A stretch of DNA of 64,000 bases. Source: Granulicella pectinivorans (GTDB lineage: Bacteria; Acidobacteriota; Terriglobia; Terriglobales; Acidobacteriaceae). Below are positions 25,657 through 33,366 of this stretch, piece after piece. The stretch is from assembly GCF_900114625.1 (NCBI RefSeq), contig NZ_FOZL01000002.1, forward strand, positions 744,001-808,000, given 5' to 3'. Both the position numbers and the translations under genes were made by a program. How positions within the stretch are numbered: position 1 is the first letter of the stretch; every line of letters begins with the position of its first letter. Below the pieces are notes generated by a model. It searched no databases, had not been told where the DNA came from, and worked only from the letters and a program-made list of their open reading frames with translations.

Positions 25657-26058
25657 TCATTGACCCACCACCGCATCCAGAGCTCGCACAATCTCGGGCC
25701 CCACTCGCTTCAATTCCGCGACGTGCTCTTCGACGAGACGCATCAACACCTCTCGCCCCTTGTCCGTCATCTCCACCACCGATCGCCGATGGTCCGACTC
25801 ATCCGCCACCCGCCGCGCTACCCCAGCCTTCACCGCACGATCGACCAGCTCCACGGCCGAGTTGTGCCGAAGCACCATCCGCTCCGCAATGTATGAGATG
25901 GTGGCCCGGGTCTCCGCCGCTCCGACGACCTGCAGCATCTGGTACTGCTGCCCCGATACGCCATCCACCTCCGAAGCAGCCTCGCTGAACCCGATAAATC
26001 TCCGCACCTGATACCGAAACTCAGCCAGATCCTTCAACCGCTGTGCCACATCGCTCAT
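25657..26058 (-). CDS. MarR family transcriptional regulator
   Basis: A 133-residue winged-helix regulator. The MarR core is visible as QYQMLQVVGAAETRATISYIAERM (helices 2-3), VLRHNSAVELVDRAVKAGVARRV (recognition helix) and DHRRSVVEMTDKGREVLMRLVEEH (wing and dimer helix). Ligand and target are unknown. The ATG at 26058 gives the usual family length; a longer reading to 26142 is open but unlike the family. It is divergent from the trpG/pabA gene with 89 bases between starts, so it may control it. Confidence 0.88.
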   Translation of the reverse strand: MSDVAQRLKDLAEFRYQVRRFIGFSEAASEVDGVSGQQYQMLQVVGAAETRATISYIAERMVLRHNSAVELVDRAVKAGVARRVADESDHRRSVVEMTDKGREVLMRLVEEHVAELKRVGPEIVRALDAVVGQ

Positions 26059-26147
26059 ACCAGAATCATATCGGGTTGCGATACTTGCCCGCCCGTCTGC
26101 CCGCACGAGTTCTCGGACTCGGTGCGAGGGAGGCGTTACCATAAAGT

Positions 26148-26741
26148 ATGGTCTTCGTTCTGGACAACTACGACTCCTTCACCTACAACCTCGTGCAGTA
26201 CATGGGTGAGCTCGGCGCAGAGATGGTCATCAAGCGCAACGACGAGCTGACGCCGGAAGAGGTCGAAACGCTGAATCCTGACCGCATCCTGATCTCGCCC
26301 GGCCCCTGCACGCCGGAAGATGCCGGTATTTCGATCGGCCTGATCCAGCACTTCGCGGATCTGGCGGCAAACGGCGGCAAAAGGGTGCCGATCCTTGGCG
26401 TCTGCCTCGGGCATCAGTCCATCGGAGCGGCGTTTGGCGGCAAGGTGATTCGCGCACCCAGGCTCATGCATGGCAAGACGAGTGAAGTGGAGCACGACGG
26501 CAGAACCATCTTCTCCGGCGTGCCTTCGGCGATGACCTGCACCCGCTACCACTCGCTGATCGTCAGCGAGGAGGAGTTCCCCGCGGAGCTTGAGGTGTCG
26601 GCACGTACAGCGGACGGCGAGACCATCATGGCTCTGCGGCACCGCGAACTACCTATCGAGGGAGTGCAGTTCCACCCCGAGAGCGTCCTGACGACCCACG
26701 GAAAAACCATCATCGCCAACTTTCTTGGACTCAAGGGCTAG
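26148..26741 (+). CDS. trpG: Anthranilate/aminodeoxychorismate synthase glutamine amidotransferase subunit
   Basis: A class I glutamine amidotransferase that supplies ammonia to TrpE or PabB. The start VLDNYDSFTYNLVQYMGE is typical, the nucleophile Cys is in ILGVCLGHQSIG (about residue 85), and the catalytic His-Glu pair lies in GVQFHPESVLTTHG (about 173). At 197 residues it is full length. No trpE or pabB is adjacent, so it may serve both tryptophan and folate synthesis. A secreted-protein gene begins 2 bases after its stop. Confidence 0.93.
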   Translation: MVFVLDNYDSFTYNLVQYMGELGAEMVIKRNDELTPEEVETLNPDRILISPGPCTPEDAGISIGLIQHFADLAANGGKRVPILGVCLGHQSIGAAFGGKVIRAPRLMHGKTSEVEHDGRTIFSGVPSAMTCTRYHSLIVSEEEFPAELEVSARTADGETIMALRHRELPIEGVQFHPESVLTTHGKTIIANFLGLKG

Positions 26742-26743
26742 CC

Positions 26744-27628
26744 ATGAAGACCGCCTGCACGATGGCGCTGCTCGCGGTAAGCTGCGCGTCCTTTGGTCAG
26801 CAGAAGATCGGATCCGTGGCGATGCAGGACGCAACCGTTGCCGGAACGCTCGAGGTCACGGGCGGGCGCGCGCTTCTGGTCGGATCGAGCAGCGTCACGG
26901 CCCGCGATCATGCCGCGGAGGTAGCGCTCGAACGTGGCGGGACAGTGACCATCTGCCAGACGAGCGGCCTGCATCTTTCCTCAGGCACCGCGAACGCGGG
27001 AAGCGCTCCTCTAATGCTTGCGCTCGACCGTGGGGCGATTGAAGTGAAGATGAATGCGTCCGCAAACGATGCTGTGCTCACGCCGGATATCCGGTTTTCC
27101 GTCAAGGGCGGAGGCCCGCTCGATCTGCGTCTGCGCGTGACACGCAACGGGGACACCTGCGTGGAGCACCGCGGCGCAAACGCTCCAACGCTGGTGCTCT
27201 CGGACTCCTTCGGAGAGGCCACCTACGAGCTGCACGCCGGACAGCACGTTCTCTTCGAGCACGGCAATCTGCGCGAAGTCGTCGACCATGAGTCGTCACC
27301 CTGCGGATGCCCACCACGCACCATGTCTCTCGCCGAGGCCTCTCTGAGCCCCGCAAACGACAAAGCAGGAACGGGCGACGTTGCCGCGACCCATCCCTTC
27401 CCTGCGGCAGAGAGCGCGGGTTTGACGGCTACGCCCGAGGTTCCACAGTCCGAGCCCGGCGTAACCCACACGCAGGTCGCCGCGAACCTCAGCTTCGAGG
27501 GCAGTGGAGCGCCGCTGCCTGCCACGGCTCCAGCCACCGCAACGCCGCCCGCGCCGGAAAAACCGCATGGATTCGCTCATGCCATCGGCCACTTCTTCAA
27601 GCGCATCTTTGGCGGTAGCCCGGACTGA
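26744..27628 (+). CDS. Secreted protein of unknown function downstream of trpG
   Basis: A 294-residue protein with a short signal peptide (CTMALLAVSCASFGQQ). The middle (residues about 25-180) is rich in beta strands and looks like a FecR-like or immunoglobulin-type sheet domain (GGTVTICQTSGLHLSSG). It then has SSPCGCPPR with three cysteines, a low-complexity Pro/Ala linker and a basic C-terminal amphipathic helix (HGFAHAIGHFFKRIFGG). No family is recognised with confidence. It starts 2 bases after trpG, so it is co-transcribed with it. Confidence 0.65.
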   Translation: MKTACTMALLAVSCASFGQQKIGSVAMQDATVAGTLEVTGGRALLVGSSSVTARDHAAEVALERGGTVTICQTSGLHLSSGTANAGSAPLMLALDRGAIEVKMNASANDAVLTPDIRFSVKGGGPLDLRLRVTRNGDTCVEHRGANAPTLVLSDSFGEATYELHAGQHVLFEHGNLREVVDHESSPCGCPPRTMSLAEASLSPANDKAGTGDVAATHPFPAAESAGLTATPEVPQSEPGVTHTQVAANLSFEGSGAPLPATAPATATPPAPEKPHGFAHAIGHFFKRIFGGSPD

Positions 27629-27753
27629 CTGCGCTACAATCGTAGGGTTGCGAAGCTCTTCTGCCTCTCCCGTGCGTACGTGGGATGTTGCGATGGTGGC
27701 GGCTTTGCCAGCACCCGGATTTCAAAACTTTTTGGTCAAGAGGATTTTTCTTT

Positions 27754-28311
27754 ATGTCGATTCCAGCAACCCAGATGCGCCCAGGCATGGTCATCAACTA
27801 CAAGGGCGACCTGCACATGGTTTTTTCGGTTGAGCATCGCACTCCCGGAAACCTGCGCGCCTTCATCCAGGCCAAGCTGCGCCATATCCGTACGGGCGCG
27901 ATGTTCACGGAGCGCTTCCGCTCCCCGGATCCGATCGACCGCGTCATCGTCGACGAGATCAAGATGGAATTCCTGTACAACGACGGCGACGACTATTACT
28001 TCATGGACGAAGCCTACGAGCAGACGATGCTGAAGCGTGACATGCTGGGCGACACGGTGGACTACCTGACGCCGAACCTCATGATTGAGGTCAGCTTCCA
28101 CGATGGAAAGGCAGTTGGTATTGAGCTGCCGACTGCAGTCGTCATGACCGTCATGGAAACCGAGCCGGGTATCCGTTCGGCGACCGCTTCTTCCGTCACC
28201 AAGCCGGCCAAGACCGAGACAGGTCTCGTCGTGCAGGTGCCTCCCTTCATCAACGAGGGCGAGAAGATTCGGGTGGATACGGCGGAAGGCGCCTACATGA
28301 GCCGCGCCTAA
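27754..28311 (+). CDS. efp: Elongation factor P
   Basis: Binds between the P and E sites of stalled ribosomes to promote peptide bonds at polyproline. Three OB-like domains are present: KOW-like domain I (MSIPATQMRPGMVINYKGDLH), domain II (DRVIVDEIKMEFLYNDGDDYYFMD) and domain III (TASSVTKPAKTETGLVVQVPPFINEGEKIRVDT). The tip loop reads TPGNLRAF, so Asn33 takes the place of the Lys34 that is modified in E. coli. ATG 27754 follows AGAGGA by 9 bases, giving 185 residues. Its stop overlaps the acylphosphatase start by 1 base. Confidence 0.96.
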   Translation: MSIPATQMRPGMVINYKGDLHMVFSVEHRTPGNLRAFIQAKLRHIRTGAMFTERFRSPDPIDRVIVDEIKMEFLYNDGDDYYFMDEAYEQTMLKRDMLGDTVDYLTPNLMIEVSFHDGKAVGIELPTAVVMTVMETEPGIRSATASSVTKPAKTETGLVVQVPPFINEGEKIRVDTAEGAYMSRA

Positions 28312-28592
28312 TGGTCCGCCACTATTTGGTCAAAGGCCGTGTGCAGGGTGTCGGTTTCCGCTGGTTCGTCCAGCGCGAAGCAGCGGAGATCGGTCTGCGC
28401 GGCTGGGTGCGTAACACCGACGAAGGCCACGTTGAAGTCTGTGCGGCTGGTGACGATCAGGATATCGTCGAGTTGGAAGCGGCTCTGCGCAAAGGTTCGC
28501 GTGGAAGCCGTGTGGACGCAATTGTGAAGCATGAGATAGCCGACGAAGAAGCAGAGCGGCTTGGACCGTTTGAGATTGAAGGAGCCTGGTAA
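28311..28592 (+). CDS. acyP: Acylphosphatase
   Basis: A small cytosolic enzyme that hydrolyses acyl phosphates. The N-terminal motif VKGRVQGVGFRWFVQREA holds the phosphate-binding loop and catalytic Arg, and GWVRNTDEGHVEVCA holds the catalytic Asn. At 93 residues the length is exact for the family. It is translationally coupled on both sides: TAATG with efp and TAATG with apt. Confidence 0.94.
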   Translation: MVRHYLVKGRVQGVGFRWFVQREAAEIGLRGWVRNTDEGHVEVCAAGDDQDIVELEAALRKGSRGSRVDAIVKHEIADEEAERLGPFEIEGAW

Positions 28593-29128
28593 TGACGCAA
28601 ATCAACTGTGAGCCGCTGAAGGAACTGATCCGCACGGTGCCCGACTTCCCCAAACCGGGAATCCTGTTCTACGACATCACCACCCTGCTGAAGGATAAAA
28701 CCGGCTTTGCGCAGTTGATCGACGCCTTTGCCGCCTACTACATCGGAAAGGAGATCGACCTGGTCCTCGGCATCGAGGCACGCGGCTTCATCTTTGGGCC
28801 TGCCCTGGCCTACCGGCTGAACGCCGGCTTTGTACCGGTGCGCAAGCCTGGCAAGCTGCCGGCTCCGGTAGCTCGGGTCAACTATGACCTGGAATACGGC
28901 TCCGATGCACTGGAGATTCACCTGGACGCGATCCAGCCCGGCCAGCGTGTCATCATCGTCGACGATCTGCTCGCGACCGGCGGGACGATGCAGGCGACCG
29001 TGCAGCTCGTACGCCAACTCGGTGGCGAGATCGCGGGCCTAGGTTTTGCGATCGAGCTTGACTTCCTGAAGGGCGCTTCCAAGCTGCAAGAGTACGACGT
29101 GTTCAGCCTGTTGCACTACGACGAGTAA
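28592..29128 (+). CDS. apt: Adenine phosphoribosyltransferase
   Basis: Salvages adenine to AMP using PRPP. The PRPP-binding loop VIIVDDLLATGGTM (about residues 122-135) and the N-terminal PDFPKPGILFYDITTLL motif with the adenine-binding segment GIEARGFIFGPALA are characteristic. At 178 residues it is full length. It ends the efp-acyP-apt operon and is followed by a Rho-independent terminator. Confidence 0.96.
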   Translation: MTQINCEPLKELIRTVPDFPKPGILFYDITTLLKDKTGFAQLIDAFAAYYIGKEIDLVLGIEARGFIFGPALAYRLNAGFVPVRKPGKLPAPVARVNYDLEYGSDALEIHLDAIQPGQRVIIVDDLLATGGTMQATVQLVRQLGGEIAGLGFAIELDFLKGASKLQEYDVFSLLHYDE

Positions 29129-29147
29129 AGAACCAACGAACGCACAG

Positions 29148-29190
29148 AGGGCTTCAGCCGGAGATTGTTTCCCGCGCCGAAGCCCTTTTT
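29148..29190 (+). terminator. Rho-independent terminator of efp-acyP-apt
   Basis: AGGGCTTC (29148-29155) pairs with GAAGCCCT (29179-29186), with a further partly paired inner stem, and is followed by a T-run at 29186-29190. It begins 20 bases after the apt stop. Confidence 0.85.
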
Positions 29191-29240
29191 GCATTGGGTC
29201 GGAGCTTGCCCTGCTCCGTGCGCTGCTCTAAGCTAATCGT

Positions 29241-29729
29241 ATGTATGAAGACTTCACGATAGCCGATCATTGGACGGGCGAAGAGCTGCATTGCGTCTGG
29301 AAGGGCACCATCGTCGCCATTGCGACGCGCCACGCGGATGCAACCGACATCCGGTTTGCCGTTAATCACAAGCCCGTTTGGATTGCGATGCCGAACATGG
29401 CGTGGGTGGAGATGAAGCGCACGACCGGCCACGTCATCACCGACTATCTCGCAGCGCAGGCCGCGGGACGGTATCTGAAGAGCATCATCGGCTCCGGCTA
29501 CGACAATGGCCGCGAGATGTACACGATGACCGTCGAAGAGGTACTGGAACACGCGCAGGCCGTAGTGAAAGAGGTGGGACACACCTCGGAGCTGCCTTCT
29601 CTCCCGGTCATCAACGACAACGTGCAGCCAGAGACCCTCATGGGCCGTCTGCCCGCCGACAACGTGAAGATTCCAGTTTCAGCAACGACACCAAAGCACC
29701 CTTCGGACAACATTCCGACCGCGAACTGA
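29241..29729 (+). CDS. Conserved hypothetical protein
   Basis: A 162-residue soluble protein. No family is recognised. The first 115 residues look folded (HWTGEELHCVWKGTIVAIATRHADATD, AMPNMAWVEMKRTTGHVITDYLAAQAAGRYL), while the C-terminal 45 residues are Pro/Ser/Thr-rich and probably disordered. It stands just upstream of the lactonase gene on the same strand with 37 bases between. Codon use matches its neighbours, which supports a real gene. Confidence 0.65.
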   Translation: MYEDFTIADHWTGEELHCVWKGTIVAIATRHADATDIRFAVNHKPVWIAMPNMAWVEMKRTTGHVITDYLAAQAAGRYLKSIIGSGYDNGREMYTMTVEEVLEHAQAVVKEVGHTSELPSLPVINDNVQPETLMGRLPADNVKIPVSATTPKHPSDNIPTAN

Positions 29730-29766
29730 CGCTGCGGCTTCCCCTGAAGAACGAAGGGACAGACCA

Positions 29767-31011
29767 ATGGACGGACGAATGAACCGACGCAAGTTTCTTG
29801 CTGCCCTTCCGGCAGCTCTGGCGGGTGCGCACGCCATGGTGGCGCAGGACTTTCTGCCTCACTTCCCGAAGCGCAGAAAGATTGTTCCGCAAGGCCCCCT
29901 GCTGGTCTACATTGGCACCGATACGTCGCGAGGCGTAAGCAAGGGAATCTACCAGGCGCGCTTTGATGAAGCGACCGGCAAAATGACCACTCCCATGCTC
30001 GCTGCGCCCATGGTGCGGCCGACGTTCTTCGCCCTTGGCCCACAGAAGAACGGAAAGCGTGTTCTGTACTCCGTAGCGGCTGGAACGGATGTGGCGAGTT
30101 CGCGCGTGGGCAGCTACTCGGTCGATACCAAGAGCGGCGCCTTGACGATGCTGAACCTGGTATCTTCCGGTGGGGTCGGCCCCTGTTATATCTCGGTCGA
30201 TTCGACTGGCGGCTCTGCCTATGTGGCAAACTACGGCGGCGGCACGGTTTCAAGCTACAAGATTCACGACGACGGCACGCTGAGCGAACCCGTTGAAACG
30301 CTGGACTTTCACGATACGGCGCGGTTCGGCGAAAACGGCCCAAATGCTTCGCGTCAGTCGGGACCGCATCCGCACTCGACGATGCTCTCGCCCGACAACC
30401 GCTTCCTGCTGGTAAATGACCTCGGACATGACTCTATCGATGTCTTCCCCATCGATCCGACGACGGCCCAGATGGGTGAGATGGAGCCGCATCGCTTCAC
30501 CAATAATCATCCAGGCTCCGGCCCCCGTCACATCGCCTTTCACCCCAACGGCCGCTGGGTCTACTCGATCAACGAGGTAGACTCGACAATCGACCGCTTT
30601 CTCTGGCAGACCACGCACCACAAGGTGGGCGAGAGCCAGGCGATGCTGGTTGAGACGACCACAACGGTCAAGCTGCTCGCGGATGGATTCCCGGCGTCAA
30701 AGAATACCGCCGCGGAGATCCAGATTGCCTCGAACGGCTACTTCCTCTATGCCTCAAATCGAGGCGAGGATACGCTGGTCGTCTTCTCGATCAACCAGGA
30801 TTCGGGCGATCTGACGTTCGTGCAGCGCATCTCCTGCGGAGGCAAGGGTCCGCGTCACTTTACGCTGACCCCAAATCAGGGTTGGATCGTCTGTGGCAAC
30901 CAGGACTCAGCCACGCTCACCGTCTTCAAGGTGGACGAACATACCGGCAAACTGACCGGGCCGGTCCAAACCGTGCCGTTGAATTCGCCCGTATTTACGT
31001 TGTTTGTCTAG
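29767..31011 (+). CDS. Exported lactonase-family seven-bladed beta-propeller protein
   Basis: A 414-residue protein of the YbhE/6-phosphogluconolactonase (Pgl) propeller family. The N-terminus carries a twin-arginine-like signal (MNRRKFLAALPAALAGAHA). Repeated blades show the family motifs GPCYISVDSTGGSAYVANYGGG, HPHSTMLSPDNRFLLVNDLG, GPRHIAFHPNGRWVYSINE and GPRHFTLTPNQGWIVCGNQ. A Tat-exported lactonase probably works on extracytoplasmic sugar or aryl lactones; the exact substrate is not predictable. ATG 29767 (after AAGGGA) or ATG 29779 may be used. A hairpin follows at 31017. Confidence 0.88.
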   Translation: MDGRMNRRKFLAALPAALAGAHAMVAQDFLPHFPKRRKIVPQGPLLVYIGTDTSRGVSKGIYQARFDEATGKMTTPMLAAPMVRPTFFALGPQKNGKRVLYSVAAGTDVASSRVGSYSVDTKSGALTMLNLVSSGGVGPCYISVDSTGGSAYVANYGGGTVSSYKIHDDGTLSEPVETLDFHDTARFGENGPNASRQSGPHPHSTMLSPDNRFLLVNDLGHDSIDVFPIDPTTAQMGEMEPHRFTNNHPGSGPRHIAFHPNGRWVYSINEVDSTIDRFLWQTTHHKVGESQAMLVETTTTVKLLADGFPASKNTAAEIQIASNGYFLYASNRGEDTLVVFSINQDSGDLTFVQRISCGGKGPRHFTLTPNQGWIVCGNQDSATLTVFKVDEHTGKLTGPVQTVPLNSPVFTLFV

Positions 31012-31016
31012 TGAAA

Positions 31017-31044
31017 GCCCATGTCTCAGCACTGAGACATGGGC
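31017..31044. terminator. Hairpin between convergent genes (12-bp stem)
   Basis: GCCCATGTCTCA (31017-31028) and its exact reverse complement (31033-31044) enclose the loop GCAC. It sits 5 bases after the lactonase stop and 8 bases before the convergent SDR stop. The structure and flanks match the hairpin at 17926. Confidence 0.8.
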
Positions 31045-31052
31045 CATCTGCT

Positions 31053-31832
31053 TTAGGCAATCGACTTCAGCAAACCACCCTCGGCACGCAGGGATGCTCC
31101 GTTAGTCGCGGCGGAGAGCGGACTGGCGATGTAAGCCGCCAGCGTCGCGATCTCGCGGTCTTCGATAAGGCGCTGAAGCAGTGAACTGCTGCGGTGCTTC
31201 TCGAAGAACTCGGCCTCGGCCTGCTCGGTGGTCGCGTTCGGGTCTGAGGAGATGCTCTTCAGGAAGCCGACGATTCCTGCAGACCGCGTGGGTCCCGGCA
31301 GGATCGAGTTGACAGTAACAGCGGTGCCTCTGGTCTGCTCGGCAAGGCCGCGCGCGATCGCAAGCTGCGCGGTCTTGGTCATGCCGTAATGCACCATCTC
31401 GGCGGGTGTCATGATGGCGGATTCGCTGGAGATAAAGATCACGCGTCCAGACTTTTTCGCGAGCATCTGCGGAAAGTAGTGACGCGCGAGACGCACGCCA
31501 GAGAGGACATTCACCTCGAAGATCTTCAACCACTTCTCATCGGTGATCTCGGCGAACGGGATGGGCTCATAGATCCCGAGGTTGTTGATGAGAATGTCGG
31601 TCGAGGGAACGCGCTCAATGAGCGTAGCGGCGCCGGCGGCGGTGCCCAGGTCGGCCTCGATGGCGATGGCGGAAGGCCCGAGTGTTGCCACGGCCTCACT
31701 CAGCTTCTTGCCGCCGCGGCCGGGGATAGTGACTTCGACACCCTCTTCGATCAGTACGCGTGCGATCGCAAAGCCGATGCCCGCGGTACCGCCTGTCACA
31801 ATCGCTTTCTTGCCCTTCAATTGCAGATCCAT
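31053..31832 (-). CDS. SDR family NAD(P)-dependent oxidoreductase
   Basis: A classical short-chain dehydrogenase. The dinucleotide motif AIVTGGTAGIGFAIA is at the N-terminus, NNLG follows (NILINNLGIYEPI), the catalytic Ser is in VIFISSESAIMTP and the YxxxK motif is HYGMTKTAQLA. At 259 residues it is of normal length; the substrate is unknown. ATG 31832 is preceded by AAGGAG, which rules against the longer start at 31847. Confidence 0.92.
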   Translation of the reverse strand: MDLQLKGKKAIVTGGTAGIGFAIARVLIEEGVEVTIPGRGGKKLSEAVATLGPSAIAIEADLGTAAGAATLIERVPSTDILINNLGIYEPIPFAEITDEKWLKIFEVNVLSGVRLARHYFPQMLAKKSGRVIFISSESAIMTPAEMVHYGMTKTAQLAIARGLAEQTRGTAVTVNSILPGPTRSAGIVGFLKSISSDPNATTEQAEAEFFEKHRSSSLLQRLIEDREIATLAAYIASPLSAATNGASLRAEGGLLKSIA

Positions 31833-31880
31833 TGAAATCTCCTTCACTCACCCAATAGATGCGGTAAGGAAGCAAAGGAT

Positions 31881-33230
31881 TTAGCGGGAGAGTCGAATGG
31901 TCTGCCCCGGGGCGGGAGCTGTCCCCTGGTAGGTGCCGGAGGCTTCGGACCTTTCGAGAGTCGTGACGATGAAGGTACCAAGAGGCTCAGTGGAAACAGC
32001 GGTTATGTTCCCGGTGGCAGGGTCACGGGTGAACCAGTTGGGATGCCCAATCTGGAGGTGATTGCCGGCCTGGACGGAGGGCCTGCCAGGGAACGCGACC
32101 GTCATGCGGTTGGGCTCGACCGAGACGACGGTAGCAAAGGTGCGTGGATCGAGCAGTGAGGGATACTCGGGGTCGATCGAGGCAGCCAGCGATTCGACAG
32201 CGTCCCGCACAGCGCGGAGGATGGGCGAGGTGCGGTCATCGGCGCGGTCTTGGGAGCCTCCTCCCATTCCCTTCGGCGTTCCGAGAAGCTTGCCGGTATG
32301 GGCGTCGTAGAGGCGGCCTTCGAGGACGATCGTAGGGAAAACGGCCTGAATCCTGTGGCGGCGTGAACCGTCGGACTGGGCGTGATCCGGAATCTCTTCC
32401 TTGATCTCCCCAACGAGTATGGCATCGGGATGATCCAGGGTTTGAGCGAGTTCGAGAATCGCCTTCGGATCGGACAGTTCGGTCGGGAAAGGAGATGGAA
32501 ATTTGCTGCGATCGAGGAGCGAAAAGAGACCATCGTTGTGAAGTAAGCTCTCCAGGCGGTCGGAGATACGACTGGGGCTCACATCAGCGGCGGACTCAGG
32601 CTGAAAGTCCAGAATGGCCAGTCGGATAGGGTTGCTGACGCCGGACTGGTGGATCTCTGGCGCACGCATGTGGATAAGCTGAGACTCGTCCGCGGCGAGC
32701 GAGATTGGTGCCGCCGAGATGGGCGCTGGGTGGCCAGCGCCTGTCGGCATGTCGACGTCCGAGATAGAGGAGCCATCCTGACGTACGGTACCTTGAGGGA
32801 GGTTGACCGCAGTGGATGTACCTGGAGTCTTGCTGGATGTGGTGGCTCGTGGTGTGCCCAGCGGCGTTTCAGCTCGAAGGGTGCGGCCAGTCGCGCCTCG
32901 AGGCAGACGGATGGGCGTCGCAACGATCTCCGCGATCGTGTGAGCGATCTTGAGATCGCCGCTCATCGTAAACGTGATCTGGACCAGTTCCCCGAGCTTG
33001 AGGGAACCGTTCTCGGTGGTCGGCGTCAGGAGAAAGGTCGTAGATGGAGTATCCACGGCTTCGAGAACAATCTCTTTCGGGCTGAGAGACTTGATCTTGC
33101 CCCGCTGCATGTAGAGCTTCTTTGCCGGCATCCTGGCAGGTTGCATCGGAGTTTGAGCGGAGGCCATGGGAAGCAGAAACACCAGCGCAAGAAGAAAAAC
33201 TGAACGCCTGGGTGAGCCCGGAGACTGCAT
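31881..33230 (-). CDS. Secreted protein with CsgG/LpoB-like domain
   Basis: A 449-residue exported protein. After a signal peptide (SVFLLALVFLLPMASAQ) there is a basic N-terminal beta domain (residues about 25-105) and a Ser/Thr/Pro-rich linker, then a domain with PIRLAILDFQPESAADVSPSRISDRL and LFSLLDRSKF. This pattern (ILDF, variable loop, conserved LLDR) resembles CsgG/LpoB/TolB-N-like domains, which form outer-membrane or regulatory assemblies. A C-terminal Gly/Thr-rich beta region contains IDPEYPSLLDPRTFATVVSVE. Assignment is by eye only. The start is uncertain between ATG 33230 and TTG 33245. Confidence 0.6.
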   Translation of the reverse strand: MQSPGSPRRSVFLLALVFLLPMASAQTPMQPARMPAKKLYMQRGKIKSLSPKEIVLEAVDTPSTTFLLTPTTENGSLKLGELVQITFTMSGDLKIAHTIAEIVATPIRLPRGATGRTLRAETPLGTPRATTSSKTPGTSTAVNLPQGTVRQDGSSISDVDMPTGAGHPAPISAAPISLAADESQLIHMRAPEIHQSGVSNPIRLAILDFQPESAADVSPSRISDRLESLLHNDGLFSLLDRSKFPSPFPTELSDPKAILELAQTLDHPDAILVGEIKEEIPDHAQSDGSRRHRIQAVFPTIVLEGRLYDAHTGKLLGTPKGMGGGSQDRADDRTSPILRAVRDAVESLAASIDPEYPSLLDPRTFATVVSVEPNRMTVAFPGRPSVQAGNHLQIGHPNWFTRDPATGNITAVSTEPLGTFIVTTLERSEASGTYQGTAPAPGQTIRLSR

Positions 33231-33366
33231 CGTGGCTTTCTGCAAGCGTCGTTTCTCCCAGGAAGACTACGTTTCGATTGTAACGAGACGCCCAGGGGAG
33301 ATGAATGTTACAGGAAGCAAATGCCCCTCCTCTGCCGCGAAACCGCAATGAAGGGGCTTGAGCACA

